From contig DBWX01000010.1 of NCBI GenBank assembly GCA_002309175.1, positions 140,381 through 157,897 on the forward strand: a DNA stretch of 17,517 nucleotides. The letters are read 5' to 3'. Shown piece by piece: positions 6,521 through 13,774 of the stretch; within the stretch, counting starts at the first letter, position 1, and each line of letters opens with the position of its first letter. Origin of the DNA: Ruminococcaceae bacterium UBA1227 (GTDB taxonomy: Bacteria > Bacillota > Clostridia > Oscillospirales > Acutalibacteraceae). The position numbers were made by a program, and so were the translations under genes. The notes below the pieces were generated by a model. That model made no database searches. It was not told the origin of the DNA and saw only the letters and a program-made list of their open reading frames with translations.

Positions 6521-8848
6521 TTATATTTCTTTTATATCTACAGGGTGTGCAACCTTGTCAGCTTCCTCGAGAGGATTCTCGTCGCAGGAGCATACGGAGG
6601 TTGAGTAGCCCTTTATTTTCATGAGTACTTCCTCTGAAATGGCCTCACCGTCATGACGGCCGCAGCGGGGACATACATCACCTATGATACCAGTATAACC
6701 GCAAACAGGGTCACGGTCAACCGGATGGTTGATAGATGCATAGCCCATGTTGTTATCCTTCATGCAGCGGATGACAGACTCAAACGCGTCAAGGTTGTCA
6801 AGCGGGTTGCCGTCCATTTCAATGTAGGAGATATGGCCTGCATTTGTGAGATTATGATAAGGTCCCTCAATCTTAATCTTCTCAAATGCGGAGATCGGGA
6901 AGTAAACCGGTACGTGGAATGAGTTAGTATAGTAAGCTCTGTCCGTTACGCCCGGGATAACACCGTAACGCTCACGGTCCATGCGTACGAAACGGCCTGA
7001 AAGTCCCTCTGCAGGAGTTGCGATGAGTGTGTAATTCATACCCTCTTCCTGGGATTTCTGATCGCAGCGTGAACGCATGTGGCCGACTATCTCAAGACCT
7101 AAGTTTCTTGCCTCCTGGGTCTCACCGTGGTGAGAACCAATGAGGGCCTTGAGTGCCTCGGCGAGACCGATGAAGCCGACCGTAAGTGTTCCGTGTTTTA
7201 AAACTTCCATAACCTCATCATCCGGCTTCAGCTTATCGGAGTCGAGCCAGAGGCCCTGTCCCATAAGGAAGGGATAGTTGTAGACTCTTCTGCGTCCCTG
7301 GATAAGGAAGCGGTCGTAGAGCTGATCGAATACGAGGTCAATCTTTCGATCAAGTTCTTCAAAGAAGATGTCGGTGTTTCCGTGAGCCTTGATGGCTATT
7401 CTCGGAAGGTTTATGGAAGTGAATGAGAGGTTGCCGCGTCCGCAGGTTACCTGGCGGGTCGGATCATAGACATTGGCTTTAACACGTGTACGGCAGCCCA
7501 TGTAGGCAACCTTTGAGTTATAGTCATTTACGTCATAACCCGGTGCGTTAAATGTAGCGTCAGCGAAGCAGAAGTTCGGGAAGAGCCTCTTCGCGGAAAC
7601 CTTCATCGCGAGTTTAAAGAGGTCGTAGTTCGGGTCTGCCGGATTGTAGTTTACGCCTTCCTTTACACGGAAGATGGAAACCGGGAAGATGGCAGTCTCG
7701 CCGTTGCCGAGACCTGCGTCAGTTGCAAGAAGGAAGTTCTTGCATACAAGACGTGCTTCAGGTGACGGGTCGTCGCCGAGAGTGATTGAGGAAAACGGAA
7801 CCTGAGCGCCCGCACGTGAGTGCATGGTGTTGAGGTTGTGGACAAAGGCCTCCATTGCCTGGTAGGTCTGCTTGTCCGTCTCCTTTACGGCCTTCTTTAC
7901 TGCAAAGCTCTGAGCCTTTCTGACATTGGCTTCAGGGAGCTTGTACTTGTTTATTAAGAGATCTGCCTCTTTTGCCTGATAGTCATTATCATTGGCAAAA
8001 ACGGGAGTCAGACCGTATGTGCCCTCCACCTCAAGGCAGAGGTTCTTTGAAGCTTCGAAAGCATCCTCAAATCCGCAGAGGAGCTCAAGGCCCTTGGAGA
8101 GATTCGAGACGTAGAATCTTCTGTAAGTCTTCTTTACGCCGGGGGCAAGGAAAGTATCGAAAGCGGGGATACTCTGTCCGCCGTGCTGATCGTTCTGGTT
8201 GGACTGGATGGCAATTGCCGCCAAAGCCGCATATGAAGAGATATCATTGGGCTCGCGAAGGAAGCCGTGTCCTGTTGAAAAACCGCCCTTGAAGAGCTTG
8301 TTTATGTCTATCTGGCAACAAGTTGTGGTAAGTGTGAGGAAGTCGAGATCATGAATGTGGATGTCGCCTTCGGCATGAGCCTTTGAGTGCTCCGGCTTGA
8401 GGACATAGAGTTCGTTGAACTGCTTTGCACCCTCGGAACCGTACTTGAGCATTGTGCCCATTGAAGTGTCGCCGTCAATATTTGCATTTTCACGCTTTAT
8501 GTCGTTTTCCTTGGCGTCCTTGAATGTGAGGCCCTCATAAATTTTCATGAGGCGTGTGTTCATCTCACGTACTCTTGAACGCTCCGAACGATAAAGGATG
8601 AATTTCTTAGCAGTCCTGGCATGACCGCTCTCGATGAGGATCTTCTCGACTGCGTCCTGGATCTCCTCTACGGTCGGTCTGGTATTGCCGGTTGATTCAA
8701 TGTAATCAACAACTTTCTGAGAGAGCGCAAGCGCCTCCTCATAGTCGTTTCCGCCTGTTGCCTTGGCGGCCTGGAAGATAGCGTTTGCTATCTTGTCAAT
8801 TGAGAACGGTACCGCTCTGCCGTCTCGTTTGATAATGGTTTCAATCAT
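6521..8848 (-). CDS. nrdD: Anaerobic ribonucleoside-triphosphate reductase, catalytic subunit lacking the glycyl-radical tail
   Basis: 775 aa. It reduces NTPs to dNTPs under anaerobic conditions. Residues 1-95 are an ATP-cone (KRDGRAVPFSIDKI, then ARTAKKFILYR), the overall activity switch. The catalytic barrel includes TTTCCQIDINKLF (C177, C178), HGGQSIPAFD (222-231), MGCRT with C452, the probable thiyl-radical cysteine, and GFIGLAEAL (558-566). Near the end come DPVCGYTG (C716) and CPRCG (C726, C729), the zinc-binding part. The usual R-V/I-x-GY radical motif with its N..K..E..R..H tail does not follow. The protein ends in an unrelated 46-residue tail with KIKGY (744-748) and CSC (753-755). 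The start at 8848 has GGAGG 7 nt upstream; an ATG at 8953 would lie upstream of the promoter. The radical domain appears in the next ORF. Confidence 0.95.
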   Translation of the reverse strand: MIETIIKRDGRAVPFSIDKIANAIFQAAKATGGNDYEEALALSQKVVDYIESTGNTRPTVEEIQDAVEKILIESGHARTAKKFILYRSERSRVREMNTRLMKIYEGLTFKDAKENDIKRENANIDGDTSMGTMLKYGSEGAKQFNELYVLKPEHSKAHAEGDIHIHDLDFLTLTTTCCQIDINKLFKGGFSTGHGFLREPNDISSYAALAAIAIQSNQNDQHGGQSIPAFDTFLAPGVKKTYRRFYVSNLSKGLELLCGFEDAFEASKNLCLEVEGTYGLTPVFANDNDYQAKEADLLINKYKLPEANVRKAQSFAVKKAVKETDKQTYQAMEAFVHNLNTMHSRAGAQVPFSSITLGDDPSPEARLVCKNFLLATDAGLGNGETAIFPVSIFRVKEGVNYNPADPNYDLFKLAMKVSAKRLFPNFCFADATFNAPGYDVNDYNSKVAYMGCRTRVKANVYDPTRQVTCGRGNLSFTSINLPRIAIKAHGNTDIFFEELDRKIDLVFDQLYDRFLIQGRRRVYNYPFLMGQGLWLDSDKLKPDDEVMEVLKHGTLTVGFIGLAEALKALIGSHHGETQEARNLGLEIVGHMRSRCDQKSQEEGMNYTLIATPAEGLSGRFVRMDRERYGVIPGVTDRAYYTNSFHVPVYFPISAFEKIKIEGPYHNLTNAGHISYIEMDGNPLDNLDAFESVIRCMKDNNMGYASINHPVDRDPVCGYTGIIGDVCPRCGRHDGEAISEEVLMKIKGYSTSVCSCDENPLEEADKVAHPVDIKEI

Positions 8849-8855
8849 TTCTCTT

Positions 8856-8860
8856 CCTCC
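8856..8860 (-). promoter_or_regulatory. nrdD: RBS that fixes the nrdD start
   Basis: GGAGG on the minus strand lies 7 nt before the ATG at 8848. The protein from that ATG begins MIETIIKRDGR, the normal start of an ATP-cone, which rules out the 35-residue extension. Confidence 0.85.
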
Positions 8861-8872
8861 GTTTATGCTAAA

Positions 8873-8890
8873 ACCACAATATATTGTGGT
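8873..8890. promoter_or_regulatory. NrdR-box-like operator
   Basis: An 18-bp perfect palindrome, ACCACAATATATTGTGGT, whose core CACAATATATTGTG fits the known NrdR box (roughly acaCwAtATaTwGtgt). NrdR is the ATP/dATP-sensing repressor of ribonucleotide reductase genes. It lies just downstream of the predicted nrdD transcription start (near 8903) and about 25 bp before the start codon, suited to repression. NrdR usually binds two boxes. The only partner candidate, at 8908-8923 over the -10, matches poorly (about 9 of 16). Confidence 0.82.
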
Positions 8891-8909
8891 CGTGTGTCGT
8901 GTATTAAAC

Positions 8910-8938
8910 ATTATATAGCGCACATATACATATGTCAA
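8910..8938 (-). promoter_or_regulatory. Consensus promoter of the nrdD-nrdG operon
   Basis: On the minus strand, a perfect TTGACA (8938-8933), a 17-bp spacer and a perfect TATAAT (8915-8910). This fully consensus vegetative promoter is followed by the NrdR-like operator, which suggests strong basal transcription held down by the repressor. Confidence 0.9.
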
Positions 8939-9000
8939 CGGAGCGGTTTGCATAAATAAAAAATATTTTTTTGGGCATTTTGCAAAAAGGGCTTTCTTTG

Positions 9001-9030
9001 TTGCTTTTCATATTTAAAATGGTATATAAT
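9001..9030 (+). promoter_or_regulatory. Possible promoter for the holB-lysS operon
   Basis: A perfect TATAAT (9025-9030) lies 18 bp downstream of TTGCTT (9001-9006, 4/6). An AT-rich stretch upstream (about 8950-8975) could help. It sits 36 bp before the ATG at 9066. The -10 is convincing, the -35 is weak. Confidence 0.5.
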
Positions 9031-9052
9031 AATAGACTGTATAAATGTCCAC

Positions 9053-9059
9053 CGGAGGG
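9053..9059 (+). promoter_or_regulatory. RBS that fixes the start of the membrane protein
   Basis: CGGAGGG lies 6 nt before the ATG at 9066. The in-frame ATG at 9045 would put this site inside the gene. Confidence 0.8.
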
Positions 9060-9065
9060 TCATAT

Positions 9066-9953
9066 ATGAAAAAGCTCAGAATAAGTAACCTCTCTCCCAC
9101 GCCGCTTCTGCTGATACTCGCAGTGGCAGTTCTGGTATGCGTACCCATTCGCGCCTTCCAGCTGGTCAACTGTGTTGATCCGGCAACCGGCTTCTGGGCT
9201 GCGAAGGATTTCACTGTACCTCTGCTTTACATTATCTGCGCCGTAATATGTGCCGTCGCCTTCTTCCTCTCCGCCTTCAGCGGAATCATGACGAGGCCGG
9301 CATTCAAGGAAGCCAAAGATGTCCTGTCGGGCACAGGCGGACTGGTTTTTGCCGTCCTGCTCATCTTTGACCTGGCTCTGCGTGTCTCAAAACTCATAAC
9401 CCTCGTATCGACATTTACCGCCCAGGGCGCGAAAGATATTTTCCGTTTCCTGACAACGACCGGATCGCTCGCAATGGCATTTGAGGTGCTGTTCGGCGCA
9501 CTCGCCGCCATCTACCTCATAATTGTAAGTTTCTCCGCCTTAAAGGGTGAAGACTCCTACAGCGCGCACAGAATGCTTGCTCTCTCTCCGGTCCTCTGGG
9601 CAATGTTTCGACTCATCTGTCACTTTGTGGCACCCGTCAACTTCAAGAATGTCTCACAGCTCTTCCTTGAGATAATCATGCTCTGCTTCACCATGGTTTT
9701 CTTCCTCTCCTTTGCCCGTATAGCCTCGGACATAAACGGCGAGAGGAGCATGTGGATTCTCTGGTTCACAGGTGTCATGGCGGCCCTTATGGCATTCATC
9801 TGCTCCCTCGCGCCCATAATTCTCGCGATTACGGGAAAGGGAGATATGATCCCCGCCGCATACCCCGTACGTTACTGTGATTTCGGTCTCGCTCTCTTTA
9901 TAAGCGCATTCCTCTTCACGGTCACACCTCTGACTAATGAGGTCGACAAATAA
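9066..9953 (+). CDS. Polytopic membrane protein of unknown function
   Basis: 295 aa from the RBS-supported ATG. I do not recognise the family. About eight hydrophobic segments are visible: residues 12-32, 50-73, 90-115, 135-158, 170-190, 199-221, 228-256 and 269-289. Short loops, a basic N-terminus (MKKLR) and few charged residues within the segments predict an integral inner-membrane protein. No catalytic motif, transporter signature or long soluble domain is seen. It is first in the operon, and its stop overlaps the holB start by one base (TAATG), so it is translationally linked to a clamp-loader gene followed by ricT. Homologues of holB in Bacillus have tmk and small genes upstream, not this. 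A role in envelope or cell-division coupling would be guesswork. Confidence is high that it is a gene, low on any role. Confidence 0.85.
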   Translation: MKKLRISNLSPTPLLLILAVAVLVCVPIRAFQLVNCVDPATGFWAAKDFTVPLLYIICAVICAVAFFLSAFSGIMTRPAFKEAKDVLSGTGGLVFAVLLIFDLALRVSKLITLVSTFTAQGAKDIFRFLTTTGSLAMAFEVLFGALAAIYLIIVSFSALKGEDSYSAHRMLALSPVLWAMFRLICHFVAPVNFKNVSQLFLEIIMLCFTMVFFLSFARIASDINGERSMWILWFTGVMAALMAFICSLAPIILAITGKGDMIPAAYPVRYCDFGLALFISAFLFTVTPLTNEVDK

Positions 9954-10768
9954 TGATAGGTAAGCTTCAGACTTTGGTGGACGCGGGACGCGTACCGCAT
10001 GCGCTCGTCATAGACGGCGGGACTTTTGAGTCACGCCTTTACTGCGCAAAGGAACTTGCGGCCGCGCTCCTCAAAGAGGACAAAAAGGTTATGGCCGACA
10101 TCCATCCGGATGTCATAACCATTTTGCCGGAAGAAAAGAAAAAGACGCTCTCCGTAGATGTCATCCGCAAAATGCGCGAGGACGCCTACATCATTCCGAA
10201 CGAAAACGAGCGCAAGGTCTATATTATCGGCAGGGCCGAGCTCATGCTCGACTATGCGCAGAATGCCCTCCTCAAGATTCTTGAGGAGCCGCCGAAATAC
10301 GCGACCTTCATACTCCTCTGTGACACGCACTCGGCCCTGCTCGAAACCGTGCTCTCCCGTGTCGCCGTGTTCACGCTTGACGAAGAAGAAACCGACGGCT
10401 CCGACGAGACCTATGACGAATCCTTAAAGCTTGCAAAAGACCTCGCGGCAAAGACCGCCGCGAAGGACGGATTCGCCCTTCTCTCAGCCGTCTCCGCCTT
10501 TGACAAAAACTTTGACATTTTAAACACGACCATAAGCTGTCTCTCGGCAATCATCCGTGACGCCCTCGTGATAAGCGCGGGCAGTGAAGAGCTCATCAGC
10601 GGTGCCCCCGATGAAGCCCGCGCTCTCTCAGCCGCATTCAGGCCGGGCGAGCTGCTCGAAAAACAGGAAGGACTCAAGGAAATTGTCAAAGCAATAAACA
10701 TATACGGTAACAAGAATCTCACTCTGACGAGACTTGTTTCGAAATTATCCGGAGGTACAGATGCCTGA
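9953..10768 (+). CDS. holB: DNA polymerase III delta'-like clamp-loader subunit
   Basis: 271 aa, shorter than typical delta' (about 330). Delta' is part of the clamp loader that opens and places the beta sliding clamp. The diagnostic segments are PHALVIDG (15-22) at the Walker A position, VDVIRKMREDAYIIP (68-82), KVYIIGRAELM (88-98) and NALLKILEEPP (104-114), followed by LETVLSRV with an SRx motif at 135-137. The P-loop is degenerate (DGGTFESRL instead of GxxxxGKT) and the cysteine zinc module of longer delta'/tau proteins is absent, so it should not hydrolyse ATP, as expected of delta'. The C-terminal third is divergent. The downstream ricT, overlapping by 8 bp, reproduces the holB-yaaT order of Bacillus and supports the call. 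Confidence 0.9.
   Translation: MIGKLQTLVDAGRVPHALVIDGGTFESRLYCAKELAAALLKEDKKVMADIHPDVITILPEEKKKTLSVDVIRKMREDAYIIPNENERKVYIIGRAELMLDYAQNALLKILEEPPKYATFILLCDTHSALLETVLSRVAVFTLDEEETDGSDETYDESLKLAKDLAAKTAAKDGFALLSAVSAFDKNFDILNTTISCLSAIIRDALVISAGSEELISGAPDEARALSAAFRPGELLEKQEGLKEIVKAINIYGNKNLTLTRLVSKLSGGTDA
10751..10756 (+). promoter_or_regulatory. RBS for ricT inside the end of holB
   Basis: GGAGGT lies 4 nt before the ATG at 10761, within the last codons of holB. The in-frame ATG at 10734 lacks such a site, so the shorter protein starting MPEVVGIKF is chosen. Confidence 0.75.
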
Positions 10769-11627
10769 AGTAGTAGGTATAAAATTCAAAGACGTCGGCA
10801 AAGTATATTGCTTTGACCCGAACGGCACCACTCTCATGCCCGGCCAGCACGTAATCGTGAACACCGCACGCGGTGTCGAATGCGGCATTGTGGCCACAGG
10901 CAACGAGGTGGTCGGAGACGACAAGATTGTCGCCCCGCTCAAACCGATAATCAGAATAGCGACCGACGAAGACTTGAAGAAGGTCGCCGAAAACAAAGAG
11001 AAAGAGAAATCCGCTTTCAAAATCTGTGAGGAGAAGATAGCGAAGCACGGTCTGGAGATGAAACTCACCGATGTCGAATACACATTCGACAACAGTAAGA
11101 TTCTCTTCTACTTCACCGCTGACGGGCGCGTCGATTTCCGCGAACTCGTCAAGGACCTTGCGTCTGTCTTCCACACGCGCATCGAGCTCCGCCAGATAGG
11201 CGTACGCGACGAGGCGAAGATGATAGGCGGACTCGGCCTGTGCGGCAGACCTTTCTGCTGCAAGTCCTTCATGGGCGAATTCGCGCCCGTCTCAATCAAA
11301 ATGGCAAAAGAACAGGGCTTATCCTTAAACCCTGCCAAGATATCCGGAGCCTGCGGCCTGCTCATGTGCTGCTTAAAGTACGAGTATGAAAACTACGAAC
11401 ACCTCTCAAAGATCACACCGAAGCCGGGCGCTTTGGTTGACACAAAGGAAGGCAGAGGAATCGTCACCGAGGCAAACCTCCTCTCCGGACAGCTCAAGGT
11501 AAGACTTGACCGCTACCCGGATGCGGCACCGGCATCATTCAGCGTCTCCCAGGTAAAGATCCTGAAAGACGTAAAAACAACCGTATCAAAAGAAGAGCGT
11601 GAAGCTCTCAAGACTATCGAAGAATAA
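10761..11627 (+). CDS. ricT: PSP1-domain protein RicT/YaaT
   Basis: 288 aa. The PSP1 core is clear, with a cysteine-rich heart: GLCGRPFCCKSFMG (C161, C166, C167) and SGACGLLMCCLKYE (C198, C203, C204). In Bacillus subtilis the homologue joins RicA and RicF in a [4Fe-4S]-containing complex that works with RNase Y in mRNA maturation and influences competence, biofilm and sporulation decisions. The remainder matches in style: an N-terminal beta-rich part (GIKFKDVGKVYCF), a charged linker with EKIAKHGLEMKL, and the conserved RVDFRELVKDLA region. The gene overlaps holB by 8 bp, the usual neighbourhood, and is 15 bp from greA. No ricA or ricF is in the window. Whether it binds an Fe-S cluster here is inferred from the cysteines. 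Confidence 0.93.
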   Translation: MPEVVGIKFKDVGKVYCFDPNGTTLMPGQHVIVNTARGVECGIVATGNEVVGDDKIVAPLKPIIRIATDEDLKKVAENKEKEKSAFKICEEKIAKHGLEMKLTDVEYTFDNSKILFYFTADGRVDFRELVKDLASVFHTRIELRQIGVRDEAKMIGGLGLCGRPFCCKSFMGEFAPVSIKMAKEQGLSLNPAKISGACGLLMCCLKYEYENYEHLSKITPKPGALVDTKEGRGIVTEANLLSGQLKVRLDRYPDAAPASFSVSQVKILKDVKTTVSKEEREALKTIEE

Positions 11628-11642
11628 AGGAAGGTATTAATC

Positions 11643-12122
11643 ATGGCAGAAGAAATTTTACTCACCAGTGACGGTCTCAAGGAACTCCAGGACGAACTCG
11701 AGCATTTAAAAACCGTCGGACGTAAAGAGATGTCTGAGAAAATCAAAGTCGCTCTTTCATTCGGCGACTTGTCGGAGAACGCCGAGTATGACGAGGCGAA
11801 ATCCGAGCAGGGCAAACTCGAGTCCCGTATCAACGAGCTTGAGGCAATCCTTCAGAACTATAAACTTATCGATGAAGCCGAACTCCCCTCAGATATCGTA
11901 AACCGTGCCTCCAAGGTCACAATCCGCGATATGGAGACAAAGGAAAATATCACATATCAGATAGTAGGTCCCCAGCAGGCCAACCCGATGAAGGGCCGTA
12001 TCTCCGATGAGTCACCCGTAGGCAAGGCTCTCCTCGGTAAAAAGAAGGGCGCCACCGTCTCTGTTGAGACACCCGCAGGCGTACTCAAGTACAAGATTGT
12101 CGATATAGAACTCAAGAAATAA
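11643..12122 (+). CDS. greA: Transcription elongation factor GreA
   Basis: 159 aa, the standard length. GreA inserts a coiled coil into the RNA polymerase secondary channel and stimulates cleavage of backtracked RNA. Residues 1-75 form the antiparallel coiled coil, with the catalytic acidic tip in FGDLSENAEYDEAK (D42, E45). The C-terminal FKBP-like domain contains YQIVGPQQANPMKGRISDES and the final GKKKGATVSVETPAG segment, both typical. The RBS AAGGAAGG lies about 8 nt before the ATG. It sits 16 bp upstream of lysS, a gene pair common in bacteria. Confidence 0.97.
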   Translation: MAEEILLTSDGLKELQDELEHLKTVGRKEMSEKIKVALSFGDLSENAEYDEAKSEQGKLESRINELEAILQNYKLIDEAELPSDIVNRASKVTIRDMETKENITYQIVGPQQANPMKGRISDESPVGKALLGKKKGATVSVETPAGVLKYKIVDIELKK

Positions 12123-12138
12123 TTTTCAGGAGAAAACA

Positions 12139-13773
12139 ATGGCTGAGAACCAAAACCCGGCAGTCGAAGAACACGAGCTCACTGCCGAAGAAACCAATGA
12201 ACAAAGACAGATAAGAATAGAAAAGCTCAAGGCTCTTCAGGAGGCCGGCTGTGACCCGTTCCAGGTCATGACTGCCGACCAGACCTTCCATACCTCAGAA
12301 GCCAAAGAGGCCTATGCCGAGCTCGAAGCAAAGCTTCTCGCCGGCAGGACAGAGCCGGACGTCGAAGGTCTTGACGAGCAGGCTGCCCGCGAGGTCAAAA
12401 AGAACGACTACAATGAGCGCCGCGCCATCATGGACGCGGAGCCGATTGAAGTTGCCATCGCCGGCCGTATGCTCTTCAAGAGAGTAATGGGCAAGGCCTC
12501 ATTCTGCAACATCCAGGACAAGGCCGGCAACATTCAGGTATACGTCGCGCGCGACGCCATAGGCGAAGAGCCGTATGCCGATTTCAAGAAATCCGACATA
12601 GGCGACATCTTCGCAATAAAGGGTTATCTCTTCCGCACAATGACGGGCGAGATCTCCGTACATGCGAATGAGGTGAAACTCATCTCAAAGTCCCTTCTCC
12701 CCCTTCCGGAGAAGTTCCACGGACTCAAAGATGCGGACACCCGTTACCGCCGCCGCTATGTTGACCTGATTGTAAACCCCGAAGTTAAGGAGACCTTCAT
12801 CAAGCGTTCAAAGATAGTAAGTTCCGTCAGAAAGACTCTTGACGACGAGGGCTATATTGAAGTTGAAACCCCGGTTCTCTCAACAATCGCCGGCGGTGCA
12901 ACGGCACGCCCTTTCATAACTCATCACAACGCACTGAATCTCGACATGTATATGCGCATCGCCACAGAACTTCCGCTTAAGAGACTCATCGTCGGCGGCA
13001 TGGAACGTGTCTATGAAATAGGTCGTATTTTCAGAAACGAAGGCATGGACACCAAGCACAATCCCGAATTCACCACAATCGAATTCTATGAGGCCTTCAC
13101 TGACTACAACGGCATGATGGACCGCACTGAGGCCATCATCAGAAACGCCGCCATGGCCGCAAACGGCACTTACAAAGTAACATTCAAGGGCGTTGACATA
13201 GACCTTGAAAAGCCGTTTGCGCGTATGACCGTAACAGATGCGGTAAAGAAATATACAGGCATCGACTTCGATGAATTTGCACAGGACAACGAAAAGGCAA
13301 TTGCCCTCGCAAAAGAAAAGCACATAGAACTTGAAAAAGGCAAGGAGACCTGGGGTGACATCCTCATGTCCTTCTACGACGAGTTTGTTGAAGCAAACCT
13401 TGTCGAGCCCACATTCATAATCGACTATCCGGTAGAGGTCTCTCCCCTTACCAAGCGTAAGCCGAGCAAGCCTTATCTCACCGAGCGTTTCGAACTCTTC
13501 ATCCTCGGCATGGAATATGCCAATGCCTATTCCGAACTCAACGACCCGCTCGATCAGATGGAGCGCTTTAAGCACCAGCTCATGCTCCGCGAGTGCGGCG
13601 ATGAGGAGGCCAACATGCTTGACGACGACTTCGTCACGGCGCTCGAATACGGCATGCCGCCCACGGGCGGATGCGGTATCGGCATCGACCGCCTCGTCAT
13701 GCTCCTCACCGGCAACGAATCAATTCGTGATGTAATACTGTTCCCGACTATGAAACCGTTAGGATCTGATTGA
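12139..13773 (+). CDS. lysS: Lysyl-tRNA synthetase, class II
   Basis: 544 aa, about 40 longer than E. coli LysS. It charges tRNA-Lys with lysine. The N-terminal OB-fold anticodon-binding domain spans about 100-190 (VAIAGRMLFKRVMGKASF). Class II motif 1 lies near RRYVDLIVNPE (205-215) and the following helix, motif 2 is FRNEGMDTKHNPEFT (298-312), and motif 3 is GGCGIGIDRLVMLLTG near the C-terminus. Extra length is mostly a charged insert at about residues 60-100 (AKLLAGRTEPDVEGL... then DYNERRAIMDAEP) before the OB-fold, where most LysRS go straight from the N-terminal helix into the OB-fold. The RBS CAGGAGA lies about 7 nt before the ATG. The gene is part of the holB-ricT-greA-lysS run, and the next gene starts 1 nt after its stop. 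Confidence 0.97.
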   Translation: MAENQNPAVEEHELTAEETNEQRQIRIEKLKALQEAGCDPFQVMTADQTFHTSEAKEAYAELEAKLLAGRTEPDVEGLDEQAAREVKKNDYNERRAIMDAEPIEVAIAGRMLFKRVMGKASFCNIQDKAGNIQVYVARDAIGEEPYADFKKSDIGDIFAIKGYLFRTMTGEISVHANEVKLISKSLLPLPEKFHGLKDADTRYRRRYVDLIVNPEVKETFIKRSKIVSSVRKTLDDEGYIEVETPVLSTIAGGATARPFITHHNALNLDMYMRIATELPLKRLIVGGMERVYEIGRIFRNEGMDTKHNPEFTTIEFYEAFTDYNGMMDRTEAIIRNAAMAANGTYKVTFKGVDIDLEKPFARMTVTDAVKKYTGIDFDEFAQDNEKAIALAKEKHIELEKGKETWGDILMSFYDEFVEANLVEPTFIIDYPVEVSPLTKRKPSKPYLTERFELFILGMEYANAYSELNDPLDQMERFKHQLMLRECGDEEANMLDDDFVTALEYGMPPTGGCGIGIDRLVMLLTGNESIRDVILFPTMKPLGSD

Positions 13774-13774
13774 T

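Noticed and set aside
6484..6523. Split nrdD as a single-base sequencing error
   Set aside because: Joining the frames would leave about 75 residues between CPRCG and RITGY instead of about a dozen, and the small ORF has its own RBS and tandem ATGs, so a simple indel does not restore a normal gene.
8908..8923. Second NrdR box over the nrdD -10
   Set aside because: Only about 9 of 16 positions fit and it is not palindromic. It is mentioned as a weak candidate but not annotated.
12880..13575. 231-codon open frame on the minus strand opposite lysS
   Set aside because: Shadow of lysS: no RBS, low-complexity composition, and the plus-strand protein has all class II synthetase motifs.
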